From the NCBI GenBank assembly GCA_023228945.1, contig JALOAI010000005.1, positions 1-64,000 on the forward strand: a DNA stretch of 64,000 bases, in the 5' to 3' direction. Below are positions 7,865-16,011 of this stretch, one piece after another (the first letter of the stretch is position 1; every line of letters begins with the position of its first letter). Position numbers and translations under genes: made by a program. Source of the DNA: Pigmentiphaga sp. GTDB lineage: Bacteria; Pseudomonadota; Gammaproteobacteria; Burkholderiales; Burkholderiaceae_B. Under the pieces are notes generated by a model. That model was not told the DNA's origin, made no database searches, and was given only the letters and a program-made list of their open reading frames with translations.

Positions 7865-9463
7865 TCAACCCCGGGGTAGCATGAAAACCGAGGTGGAGTG
7901 GGTGAGGTGCCCGCTGCGATCGCGCAGATTGACGGCGGCTTGCGCGGCGTCTTCCACCAGCATGGCGTTTTGCTGGGTGACTTGATCCATCTGGTTCATG
8001 GCGATTTTGACCTGCGAGATGCCGGTGGATTGCTCTTGCGAGGCGTGCGCGATGTCGCCCATGAGCTGGTTGACGGATTCGATGGAGGTGACGAGGCGCT
8101 TGATCACGTCGCCCGATTCGGTGACGAGGGAAACCCCGGAGTCGATCTCTTGTACGGAAGCGTCGATGAGCGCCTTGACGTCGCGCGCCGCGTGGGCGCT
8201 TTTTTGCGCCAGGCTACGGACTTCGGCCGCCACCACGGCGAAGCCGCGGCCCTGATTGCCGGCGCGGGCCGCCTCGACGGCGGCATTGAGGGCGAGAATG
8301 TTGGTCTGGAAGGCGATGCTGTCGATCATGCCGACGATTTCGGTGATCTTGCGTGAATGGGTCGAGATCTGATGCATGCGGGTCACGGCGTCGTCGACCA
8401 CCTGCTGCCCCTGCACGGCCAGATTGGCGGCCTCGCCGGCGGTGCCGCTGGCCTGCTGGGCGTTGGTGGCGTTCTGGCCCACGCTGGAGGCGAACTGCTC
8501 CATGCTGGCGGCGGTTTCTTCCAGGGCGGCGGCCTGTGATTGCGTTCGCTCGGAGAGATCCTGGTTGCCATGGGCGATGGTGTCGGCGCCCTGGGTGAAG
8601 CTATGGACCGAGCCATTGATGTCGTTGGCGATGCTGCACAGGCTTTTGCGCATGATCTCGAGGGAGAACAGCAATTCGCCCAGCTCGGCCTTGGCGTCGC
8701 CGCGCTCGATGGGCAGCGTGAGGTTGCCCGCGCCGATCTGCCGCGAGAAAAACAAGGCGGTTTGTATGGGTTTGATGATGGAGCTGCGCAGGGCGTAGGT
8801 CATGAGGATCACCCAGCCCAGGCCCACGGCGGCCACGCCGCTGATGGCGGCAATGGCTTGAAGATTGGGCTCGGGCCCCAGCCAGGCTTGCCGGATGCCG
8901 AGATAAGACAACAAGGCATAGCCGGCGAAGGTGCCGCCGGCCACCCAGTGGATGCGACTGTTGATCGTGGGTTTGCGCCAGGGCAGCAAGCGCTCGATCC
9001 AGCGGCCAAAGCCCCGATGCAGGACCTGGCCCTCTTCGATCAGGCGCTTGGCCGTGCCTTCGCGCATTTGGCGGTAGAGCTCTTCGGCCTCGGCGATGGC
9101 GGCGTCGTCGGCCTTGACTCGCACCGAACCGTAGCCCACCAGCTTGCCATGGTCGTAGAGCGGGGTCACGGTGGCGAAGACCCAGTAGTAGTCGCCGTTT
9201 TTGCGGCGGTTCTTGACCAGGCCCGACCAGGGCTTGCCCGCCTTGATGGTGCGCCAGAGATCGGCGAAAGCTTCGCGCGGCATGTGGGGATGGCGCACGA
9301 TGTTGTGGTTGGCGCCGACGAGCTCGTGGTAGTCGAAACCGCTGACCGCGGTGAACGCGGGGTTGGCGTAGGTCAGTTTGCCTTTGAGGTCGGTGCGGGA
9401 GATCAGGTATTGGTCGTCACGCAAAACATATTGCGTGTTGGTGATGGGCTCGTTGATCTTCAC
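7865..9463 (-). CDS. aer: Aer-like aerotaxis/energy-taxis receptor
   Basis: A 532-residue methyl-accepting chemotaxis protein. Residues 12-120 form a PAS domain very close to Escherichia coli Aer (HNIVRHPHMPREAFADLW, GKPWSGLVKNRRKNGDYYWV), which binds FAD and senses redox state. Two hydrophobic segments follow (about 171-190 and 203-225) with almost no periplasmic loop, then a HAMP region and the kinase-control hairpin with tip FQTNILALNAAVEAARAG. A long periplasmic sensor is absent, consistent with sensing from the cytoplasm. The start is GTG 9463. An FNR/ANR-type box lies 124 bases upstream, fitting oxygen-dependent expression. Confidence 0.88.
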   Translation of the reverse strand: MKINEPITNTQYVLRDDQYLISRTDLKGKLTYANPAFTAVSGFDYHELVGANHNIVRHPHMPREAFADLWRTIKAGKPWSGLVKNRRKNGDYYWVFATVTPLYDHGKLVGYGSVRVKADDAAIAEAEELYRQMREGTAKRLIEEGQVLHRGFGRWIERLLPWRKPTINSRIHWVAGGTFAGYALLSYLGIRQAWLGPEPNLQAIAAISGVAAVGLGWVILMTYALRSSIIKPIQTALFFSRQIGAGNLTLPIERGDAKAELGELLFSLEIMRKSLCSIANDINGSVHSFTQGADTIAHGNQDLSERTQSQAAALEETAASMEQFASSVGQNATNAQQASGTAGEAANLAVQGQQVVDDAVTRMHQISTHSRKITEIVGMIDSIAFQTNILALNAAVEAARAGNQGRGFAVVAAEVRSLAQKSAHAARDVKALIDASVQEIDSGVSLVTESGDVIKRLVTSIESVNQLMGDIAHASQEQSTGISQVKIAMNQMDQVTQQNAMLVEDAAQAAVNLRDRSGHLTHSTSVFMLPRG

Positions 9464-9826
9464 AGCGTGTCTGGGCCTCGTGGCGGGTTAAAGGGGAGCT
9501 GGATGGCGGGCGGCCGGGCCGGCGCCATCGCGCGACGTCGATTGTGCGTTGAGTGCCGCGCCGCCGCTGGGAATTCTGATCGAACCTTGATTTTTATCAA
9601 GCAGGTGGAGGCTCTTATGACGCTACACGCAAATTCATGTGGCCCATGCGCTCGTCCGGCGCCGGGACACCGCCAGCTTGCCAGGATCCGGAGGAGTCAG
9701 GGGATCGATCGCATGACCTCAACGGCGGCGGCGCCGGAAGGCGCGGCTGGCGATATCTGGCTGGGCGGTGCTTTGGGCTAGCATAGCGCCAGCATGCCAA
9801 TGGCTTAGAACGTAGGAGATGACGCC
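9464..9826. other. divergent intergenic region, aer / MaoC-like gene
   Basis: The region holds an FNR/ANR-type palindrome (9587-9600). It also has one small open frame at 9617-9781 with a good GGAGG Shine-Dalgarno, coding 54 residues with a CGPC motif. I recognise no family for that peptide. It may be chance, so it is reported only as a finding. Confidence 0.5.
9587..9600. promoter_or_regulatory. FNR/ANR binding box
   Basis: TTGATTTTTATCAA is an exact match to the TTGAT-N4-ATCAA consensus of FNR-family oxygen regulators. It is 124 bases upstream of the aer-like start on the minus strand and 226 bases upstream of the MaoC-like gene on the plus strand. Placement for a class II promoter (about -41) is possible for the leftward gene with a leader near 90 bases. 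Confidence 0.65.
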
Positions 9827-10309
9827 ATGGAGTTTTCCACATTCCGTACCCCGATCGATCAGCGCTATTTTGAGGATTACGAACCCGGCGCGGTGTTCGA
9901 GTTCGGGCCCATCGAGATGGAGGAGGAAGAGTTGCTGGCGTTCGCGCGGCGCTTCGATCCGCAAAGCATCCATATCGATCCCGATGCGGCCGCGAGCGGG
10001 CCGTTTGGCGGACTGATCGCCAGCGGCTGGCATACCGTGGGCCTCCTGATGCGTTTGTACGTCGAAAATTACCTCACCGCCGTGGCCAGCCTGGCCTCGC
10101 CGGGCCTCGACGAACTGCGCTGGACGCGCCCCGTGCGGCCCGGCGACCAGCTGCGCCTGCGCGTGACGGTGCTCGAGAAGCGCCGCTCGCGCACCAAGCC
10201 CGACCGTGGCCTCGTGCGCTCGAGGATGGAAGGCTTCAATCAGAACGACGAGCTGGTGGTGAGCATGGACGCGATGAACATGATCGCCGTGCGCGGCCCC
10301 GAGGATTGA
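9827..10309 (+). CDS. MaoC-like (R)-specific enoyl-CoA hydratase family protein
   Basis: A 160-residue hot-dog fold protein. The family's catalytic Asp and His appear in RRFDPQSIHIDPDAA (residues about 44-58), followed by GLIASGWHTVGLLMRL. Single-domain MaoC proteins of this size hydrate acyl-CoA esters in fatty acid, polyhydroxyalkanoate or catabolic CoA pathways. The exact substrate cannot be read here because no CoA genes adjoin it. A GTAGGAGATGACGCC leader supplies the ribosome-binding site. It is convergent with the Bug gene downstream. Confidence 0.85.
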   Translation: MEFSTFRTPIDQRYFEDYEPGAVFEFGPIEMEEEELLAFARRFDPQSIHIDPDAAASGPFGGLIASGWHTVGLLMRLYVENYLTAVASLASPGLDELRWTRPVRPGDQLRLRVTVLEKRRSRTKPDRGLVRSRMEGFNQNDELVVSMDAMNMIAVRGPED

Positions 10310-10380
10310 TTAGGAGGTCTGCGGAGCGGTTTTCAGCGCATGTGCCGGCGATGTCCGTCAGCAAGCCACAGGCGGGAGGG

Positions 10381-11361
10381 TCAGTTGACCTGAATCCCGG
10401 CGGCCTCGATCACTTCGCGATAGCGGCCTTCGTCTTTTTCCATGGCGGCGCGCATGTCGGCCGGCTGGGTGCCCGCGATCACCAGGCCACGGCTTTCGTA
10501 GGCATTGCGCAAGCGCTCTTCCTGGATGACCTCGACCACCATGTCGCGGATCTGCTGCACGGTGTCGTCGGCCACGCCTGCGGGGGCCAGCAGGCTGAAG
10601 AACGTGGTGGGGATGCTGCCCGGCTTGCCGCCGGCCTGTTCCAGCGTGGGAACATCGGACAGGAGATCGTGGCGAACCGTACCGCCGGTGGTAAGCACCT
10701 TGATGCCGCCGTTGGCGCGGTTGGTTGCCATGACCATGCCGCCGGCCATGATCGCGTCGGCCTGCCCGCCCAAGGTGTCGACCATGGCTGGCACGATGCC
10801 TTTGTAAGGCACATAGTTGAACTCCACGCCTTCGGCGCGCGCCAGCATTTCCATGCCGATGTGGGTGACGTGGCCGTTGCCGCCGGTGGCGACGTTGACC
10901 ATGCCCGGGTTGGCGCGGGCATGGTCGATGAAGCCGCGGTAGTCGTCGGCGGGGAACTTGCTATTGACGGCAACGTAGAGCTGGACTTCGGCGATATCGG
11001 TGATGGGTTTGAACGCGGTTTTCCAGTCGTACGGGACGTTGCCGTAGAGCAAGGGATTGGTGACGAGGGCCAGGCGGTCGATCATCAGCAGGGTGCTGCC
11101 GTCGTCGGGGGCGCGCGCGACATGGGAGGCGCCGATGATGGCGTTGGCGCCGGGGCGGTTCTCGACGACGATGGTCTTGCCCGTTTTTTGCGATAGGGTA
11201 TGGCTGATGTCGCGCGCCAGGGCGTCGGGTTCGCTGCCCGGCGGGTATGGCACGACGATGCTGACCTGCGCTGGCGGCCAGTCGGCGGCCTGGGCGAGCG
11301 CGGTAGCGGGAGCGGCGAAGGCGGCCAGGACGGCACAGAAGGTCAGGCTGAGGGACTTCAT
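10381..11361 (-). CDS. Bug family tripartite tricarboxylate-type solute-binding protein
   Basis: 326 residues with an N-terminal signal peptide (MKSLSLTFCAVLAAF, cleavage near ALAQA). The Bug fold is shown by VSIVVPYPPGSEPDALARDI, IVVENRPGANAIIGASHVAR and FNYVPYKGIVPAMVDTLGG. These periplasmic receptors bind small carboxylates or amides and feed TctAB-type transporters or sensors. No tctA/tctB is nearby, and such orphan Bug proteins are typical of Bordetella-like genomes. It is a monocistronic gene; ligand unknown. Confidence 0.9.
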   Translation of the reverse strand: MKSLSLTFCAVLAAFAAPATALAQAADWPPAQVSIVVPYPPGSEPDALARDISHTLSQKTGKTIVVENRPGANAIIGASHVARAPDDGSTLLMIDRLALVTNPLLYGNVPYDWKTAFKPITDIAEVQLYVAVNSKFPADDYRGFIDHARANPGMVNVATGGNGHVTHIGMEMLARAEGVEFNYVPYKGIVPAMVDTLGGQADAIMAGGMVMATNRANGGIKVLTTGGTVRHDLLSDVPTLEQAGGKPGSIPTTFFSLLAPAGVADDTVQQIRDMVVEVIQEERLRNAYESRGLVIAGTQPADMRAAMEKDEGRYREVIEAAGIQVN

Positions 11362-11662
11362 GGAAACCTCTTGGATCGGGAATTTATATGAAAAGGAATG
11401 TTTCTTTTCAAGTTAACACTAGGGCAGCCCCACGAGCAAGAGATCGGCGCCTAGGATTTTCCCTGAGATGGTGGCGGAGAAGCTCCGGCCGACTCCGGCC
11501 GAAAGGCGGAGTTCTTCATTCGGTGGATACCAAGGGCGGAGTTATCCCCGGATCGTGTGCGCAACGCCGGGGATAACTTTGGGGACAAAAGCGTAATCGT
11601 TTGAATCGATTGGGAATTTAACGTCTGCCACGGAGAGTGGCAGGCCGTGGAAAAACCCGGAT
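11362..11662. other. intergenic region with a 12-bp inverted repeat
   Basis: About 300 bases upstream of the Bug gene. It contains AT-rich sequence next to that gene, presumably its promoter, and an exact inverted repeat: AGTTATCCCCGG (11540-11551) and CCGGGGATAACT (11567-11578), separated by 15 bases. No run of T follows on either strand, so a simple terminator is less likely than an operator or an RNA stem. Confidence 0.6.
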
Positions 11663-12670
11663 TCAGCGCTGCGGCTGGTTGTGGCCGGAAGCCAGGCGAG
11701 CGCCCAGCGTGCCCTGACCGGTGCGTAGCGTGAGTGTGCCGGCCGCAGGCGCTTCGAAACCCTGCAATTGTTCGAGATGACCGAGGATCCGGGTTTCGAG
11801 GGCGTCGCCCGCGCCGATGCAAGCCATGCGCGTGGAGGCCAGCTGGGAACTGGTCAAGCCTTCGCCGCTGAGGCTGTAGCCGCCCATGAAGCGGTTGCAG
11901 CCGGCAAAACCGTTGAGCCGGCCGTCGGTGCCGAAATAGATCGTGGGCACCGGGCCGTCGGCGGGCAGGGGCTGGCCGTCGATGCTCAGAATCTGCCATT
12001 CGACGCCCTGGAACAGGCGGCCGGGATCGCCGCCGCAGCCTTGCCAGGTGGTACCGGCGTGCTCGAGCCGGACGGTTTGCGGATGGGGCATACCGCTCAT
12101 GGTGTCTTGGCAGACGCCGTCTCGTACGGTAAGGCGGAAGGCCTCGGCGCCGGGGCCGGTGGTGATCACGGTTTGTTCCGCCCCGCGTTCGGCGATTTCC
12201 GCCGGCAAGGGCTGGGACTTGCCGCCCGGCTGGCTGACGGTGAGCGTCCAGCCATCGTACTCCGCCGCCCAGAACGGCTCGTTGCCACTGGCGCGGAAAG
12301 GCGTGACGACGGCGCCGGCCGGGGCGCAGGTGGGGGGAGTTTGACCATCCCAGGTAAGGGTGGCGAGGTCGCCCTTGCTCCAGAATTCGGTGTCGCTGCC
12401 TTCAGGCCCGGTATAGCGCGCGCCCGAGGCCGAGATGGCGGGCATGACCATTTGCGTTTTGCCACCGAAGGTGAGCGACAGCCCCGGGCCCACGGGTTCA
12501 ACCTGCAGCGGCGCGAGGCCGCACCAGAGCGTGGTGGCGGCGGACGATTCCGCCGTGGCCACGCGCCAGGACGACGTGGGCTGGGCCTGCGCCGCGGATA
12601 ACGCCAGCAGACCGGCGGCGGCCCAGGGCAGGGCGCGCGCGGAGGAGGGCAGGAACGAGGGCCGGGACAT
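11663..12670 (-). CDS. secreted META / MliC-like domain protein
   Basis: 335 residues from ATG 12670, which gives a clean signal peptide (ALPWAAAGLLALSAAQAQ). The first part (residues about 35-110: TLWCGLAPLQVEPVGPGLSL, then GARYTGPEGSDTEFWSKGD) resembles MliC-type lysozyme inhibitor folds. The middle (FRASGNEPFWAAEYDGW) is the conserved NEPFW-type motif of membrane lipoprotein-like proteins. The C-terminal 110 residues (VEWQILSIDGQPLP, then GFAGCNRFMGGYSLSGEGL) form a META/HslJ domain. Likely periplasmic and linked to envelope stress; function inferred from domains only. A longer upstream frame exists but would bury the signal peptide. Confidence 0.8.
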   Translation of the reverse strand: MSRPSFLPSSARALPWAAAGLLALSAAQAQPTSSWRVATAESSAATTLWCGLAPLQVEPVGPGLSLTFGGKTQMVMPAISASGARYTGPEGSDTEFWSKGDLATLTWDGQTPPTCAPAGAVVTPFRASGNEPFWAAEYDGWTLTVSQPGGKSQPLPAEIAERGAEQTVITTGPGAEAFRLTVRDGVCQDTMSGMPHPQTVRLEHAGTTWQGCGGDPGRLFQGVEWQILSIDGQPLPADGPVPTIYFGTDGRLNGFAGCNRFMGGYSLSGEGLTSSQLASTRMACIGAGDALETRILGHLEQLQGFEAPAAGTLTLRTGQGTLGARLASGHNQPQR

Positions 12671-12786
12671 CGTGTTCGCAGCGTGGCTGCCCGAATGGGT
12701 TTGGGTTTTTCTCGGGGACAACGAACGTAGTGAGCGTGAGGGTAGTTTCATCTTAGCTCCAGGAAGGCCGTTGACGGACGCGTGCT

Positions 12787-13212
12787 TCAGGAGGCCGGCT
12801 GTGCGGAAGCGGGCAAGCCGAAGACGCGGTCGAAGGCCCAGTTGAACACAAAGGTGTAGATCAGGAAAAATACGATCAGCCAGGCATCCAGCACCAGCGC
12901 CTCCCACCAGGAGACTTGCAGCCACCAGGCAAACATCGGGACAATGAAAACCACCAGGCCGCCTTCGAAGCCGATGGCATGGGCCACGCGCCGGCGCAGG
13001 CTGCGGCCGCGCCGGGTCTGCCGGGCTTCCCACCGTTCGAAGATGATGTTCCACACCAGGTTCCAGGCCATGGCGATGGCCGAAGCGGCCACCGCCGCAA
13101 CCCCGGCGGCGCCCGCCGAATGACCCATCCAGGCGAGCGCCACGCTGGTGAGCGCGATGGCGATGGCCTCGTAGACGGACACATAGACGATACGGCGTTT
13201 GATTCCTTGCAT
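12787..13212 (-). CDS. PACE family multidrug/biogenic amine efflux transporter (AceI-like)
   Basis: 141 residues with four membrane helices arranged as two tandem transmembrane pairs, the PACE pattern. Glu15 in VSVYEAIAIALTS corresponds to the essential Glu15 of Acinetobacter AceI. The second pair begins HAIGFEGGLVVFIVPMF, with the matching acidic residue. PACE proteins export chlorhexidine-type biocides and, naturally, polyamines. It lies divergent from a LysR regulator gene, the same arrangement as aceI/aceR, so regulation by that neighbour is likely. Confidence 0.88.
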   Translation of the reverse strand: MQGIKRRIVYVSVYEAIAIALTSVALAWMGHSAGAAGVAAVAASAIAMAWNLVWNIIFERWEARQTRRGRSLRRRVAHAIGFEGGLVVFIVPMFAWWLQVSWWEALVLDAWLIVFFLIYTFVFNWAFDRVFGLPASAQPAS

Positions 13213-13387
13213 AGGATGAACTCGCAGACGATAAAGCCTCGCACCCTGGCGAGACTCCCGGATATAACTGATGAATAAGGGTTGATCCTAATCTATTATT
13301 ATTGAAAGAAAAAGTCATTAGATTTCAGTTTTTTTGATAGATCGGCAGGCTAACCGATCACCCATCCATCGCCCCGGAGCCGCAGCC

Positions 13388-14272
13388 ATGACATCCGAGT
13401 CCATCCTGGTTTTTCTTGCCGTCCTGGATCATGGGTCATTCTCGGCGGCGGCCCGCGCCCTGGGCCGGGTGCCGTCGGCGGTGAGCATGGCGATCGCCCA
13501 GCTCGAAGCCGAGCTGGATCTGCCCTTGTTCGAGCGCCGCGGCCGCGAGCCCGTGCCCACGGCGGCGGCGCACGCGCTCGAGCCGCAGGCAAGGCAGATC
13601 GCCAGCCAATGGCGGCAGTGGCGGGCGCATGCGCTGGCGCTGCACCAGGGCCTGGAGCGGCGGCTGGTGCTGGCCATCGCGCCCGAGCTGCTGTCGGCTA
13701 CCTGGAGCGCGCCGCTGGCCGCGCTGGCGCACGATTATCCGGCGTTGGAAGTGGAAGTGTTGTCGGCTCCACAAACCGATGCCTTGCGCTTGCTGCACGA
13801 GGGGCAAGCCCATGTGGTGCTTGCCTTCGAACGCCCGGCGATGGACGAGCGCGAAGCCTTCCAGGAAGTGGGCAGCGAGATCCTGGTGGCGGTCATCGCG
13901 CCGGCGCACCCTTGGTTTGCCCGCGCGGATCACACGGTGGATTTATCGTCATTGCAGGAGTCCCGGCAGATCGTGGTGGCCGGCCGCGGCGTGGGCCCGC
14001 CCGATCCACGCCTGGTGCATGCGCGCCACGTGTGGCGCACCGATAGCCACCTGGCCTCGCTGGGCCTGGTGCAGGCCGGCCTCGGCTGGGCCTTTCTGCC
14101 GCGCACGCTGGTAGCGCCGTTGATCGACGGCGGCGCCTTGCGGCCGATCGTCTTCGCCCATATGAGCAACGAGGTTCGGCTGTGGGTCGATGTGGTCTGG
14201 AGCCGCGAGCGCGCCCCGGGATTGGGCGCGCGGCGCTTTATCGATTTGATGAGTCAGGCGGCGCCGGCGTAG
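13388..14272 (+). CDS. LysR family regulator, probably of the divergent PACE gene
   Basis: 294 residues. The N-terminal winged helix (ESILVFLAVLDHGSFSAAAR, then VPSAVSMAIAQLEAELDLPL) is a normal LysR DNA-binding domain, followed by a periplasmic-binding-protein-like effector domain from about residue 90. ATG 13388 places the helix-turn-helix at the usual distance from the N-terminus; an upstream start at 13334 would add 18 odd residues. The 175-base gap to the PACE gene is AT-rich and should contain both promoters. Confidence 0.88.
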   Translation: MTSESILVFLAVLDHGSFSAAARALGRVPSAVSMAIAQLEAELDLPLFERRGREPVPTAAAHALEPQARQIASQWRQWRAHALALHQGLERRLVLAIAPELLSATWSAPLAALAHDYPALEVEVLSAPQTDALRLLHEGQAHVVLAFERPAMDEREAFQEVGSEILVAVIAPAHPWFARADHTVDLSSLQESRQIVVAGRGVGPPDPRLVHARHVWRTDSHLASLGLVQAGLGWAFLPRTLVAPLIDGGALRPIVFAHMSNEVRLWVDVVWSRERAPGLGARRFIDLMSQAAPA

Positions 14273-14297
14273 CGCGTGGCAAGCGGCGGGCGGCCGC

Positions 14298-15719
14298 TCA
14301 GGCTTGATCGCCCGCCAGCCAGCCGAAAACCGCCGACTTCATCAAGCCGCCGACATAGCCCGAGTGCGGCCCGCCTTCGAGTCCGCCCGTGGTGGCGCCG
14401 GCGGCGTAAAGGCCGGGGATGGGTGTGCCGTCGGGGCGCAAGACCCGAGCGTCGGCATCGACGGCAATGCCGCCCAAGGTATAGGTGATGCCGGCGACCA
14501 ACGGAATCGCATGAAACGGCGGATGCCGCAGGGGCCGGGCCATGGCGAGGGTCCGGGCCCGTGGCGGGTTCAACTGGGTGAGCGTGTCGTCGTTCCAGGC
14601 TTGGTGGTAGGCGTCGACGGTGGCAAGCAGGGCGTCGGGCGGCAGGCCGATCGCGCCGGCGAGCTGGTCCAGGCTGTTGGCGCTATGCATCTGGCCGCCG
14701 GCCAGGATCAGGTGCGGATTGGGTGGAATGGCCCGGAATGCTCCGGCTTCCCGCCAGATGGCGTCGTCGAAGATGACGTGTGCGCCGGCGGGATCGTCGA
14801 GGCGAGCCACCGCATTGGCCAAATAGACGCCGCCTTGGGTTTCGTCGCAGAAGCGGCGGCCGCCCTGATCCACCACCAAGCCGGCCATGGCCAGGAAGTC
14901 GAGGATGGGAAATGGCCAAAGCGCTTCGTTTGCCAGCGCCTCGCGTGCCAGTAGGTGGCCGTAAAAGCCACCGTCCATACCGCGCAGCGCGGCACCCAGC
15001 GCGACCGCCATGCGCAAGCCCGCGCCATTGCCGCTGCCGGCATTGCGCTGCTGCAGCCTGGCCGGTGCAGGGGTCACGTAGCGCTCCAGCAGTTCGGGGT
15101 CGGCCTGGTAGCCGCCGTCGGCCAGCAGAATTCTCTGGCCGGAGACGATCGTGGTGGTTCCCGACGCCAAACCGACCTCGACGCCGGACACCCGCGAGCC
15201 CGCAGGGATCAGGCGGCGTGCGGTGGCGCCGCGCCAGAGCGTGCCGCCCTGCCGTTGCAGCCAACTGCCCATTTGCCGCACGAAAACGTCGCCGCCACGT
15301 CCGGGCCATTGAATCCCGGGCCGATTGGGCCGCAGCGGCAGCAGGACATTTTGCTGGTTGATGGCGGGCACTCGGCCGAAGCGAACGCCGTGGCTTTGGA
15401 GCCAGCGCAAGGTGGCGGGCGCCTCCTCGATGAGCCGGGCGAGCAGGGCGGGGTCGGCGGTGCCCCCGGTGGTTTCCATCACGAGATCATGAAGCTGTTC
15501 CGGTGGTGCGAACACATCGTTCATGGCGATGTGGAACGCGCCACCCGAGAATCGCGTATTGCAGGGGTAGCATTCGTCTTCGCCCTTTTCGAGCAAGAGG
15601 ACGCGCCGCCCACGCTCGGCGGCGCGATTCGCGGCAACCAGACCGGCGACACCGCCGCCGACGACGATGAGATCCCATGCCTCGCGCGAGGCGTCAGCGG
15701 GAGAGGTCGGCAGCGTCAT
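14298..15719 (-). CDS. FAD-dependent dehydrogenase, fumarate reductase/tricarballylate dehydrogenase (TcuA) type
   Basis: 473 residues with a Rossmann FAD site (LIVVGGGVAGLVAANRAAER, residues about 16-35) and the flavoprotein end motif ITYTLGGIAVDADARVLRPD, then GLYAAGATTGGLEGG. Enzymes of this family oxidise or reduce small carboxylates (fumarate, tricarballylate, ketosteroids). The start ATG overlaps the stop of the 80-residue membrane protein gene (ATGA), so the two are translationally coupled. It is the last gene of the Bug-amidohydrolase-membrane protein-flavoprotein operon. A homologous flavoprotein at 49641-51092 has the same coupled partner, suggesting a two-subunit, membrane-attached dehydrogenase. 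Substrate unknown. Confidence 0.85.
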   Translation of the reverse strand: MTLPTSPADASREAWDLIVVGGGVAGLVAANRAAERGRRVLLLEKGEDECYPCNTRFSGGAFHIAMNDVFAPPEQLHDLVMETTGGTADPALLARLIEEAPATLRWLQSHGVRFGRVPAINQQNVLLPLRPNRPGIQWPGRGGDVFVRQMGSWLQRQGGTLWRGATARRLIPAGSRVSGVEVGLASGTTTIVSGQRILLADGGYQADPELLERYVTPAPARLQQRNAGSGNGAGLRMAVALGAALRGMDGGFYGHLLAREALANEALWPFPILDFLAMAGLVVDQGGRRFCDETQGGVYLANAVARLDDPAGAHVIFDDAIWREAGAFRAIPPNPHLILAGGQMHSANSLDQLAGAIGLPPDALLATVDAYHQAWNDDTLTQLNPPRARTLAMARPLRHPPFHAIPLVAGITYTLGGIAVDADARVLRPDGTPIPGLYAAGATTGGLEGGPHSGYVGGLMKSAVFGWLAGDQA

Positions 15720-15958
15720 CGCGGCAGGACGAAGTCCGCCAGGATCTGGATCAGTTCCAGCATGGCGTTGAGCAGCAGGTAAGCCGCGGCGCTCACGACC
15801 ACGGCCGACGCCAGCCACCATAAGGAGAGTCCCAGCGTCAGGCCGAGGAGGCCACCCAGCGTGGGCAGTAGTGCGAGCACAGCCATGATGGCGCGACCGT
15901 GCCGCAGGAGTAAGGCGATCGTGGGATAGTGGGGCAGATTGAGGGTGGGAGAAGTCAT
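15716..15958 (-). CDS. 80-residue membrane protein coupled to a flavoprotein
   Basis: 80 residues: a short polar N-terminus with PHYP and RHG, two adjacent hydrophobic segments (about 22-43 and 46-66) and a C-terminal amphipathic tail ending LPR. It aligns end to end with the 80-residue protein at 51089-51331: both begin MTS, have P-x-YP, HG, a conserved Trp, Glu, an I-x-x-D pair and a final PR. Both overlap the following flavoprotein gene by ATGA. I recognise no named family. A membrane anchor or quinone-linking subunit for the flavoprotein is the natural inference. Confidence 0.7.
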   Translation of the reverse strand: MTSPTLNLPHYPTIALLLRHGRAIMAVLALLPTLGGLLGLTLGLSLWWLASAVVVSAAAYLLLNAMLELIQILADFVLPR

Positions 15959-16011
15959 ACTGGTGGAGCGCTGATTCAGGGATGCGGGACTGGCTTGGGC
16001 GCCGGTTCGGC

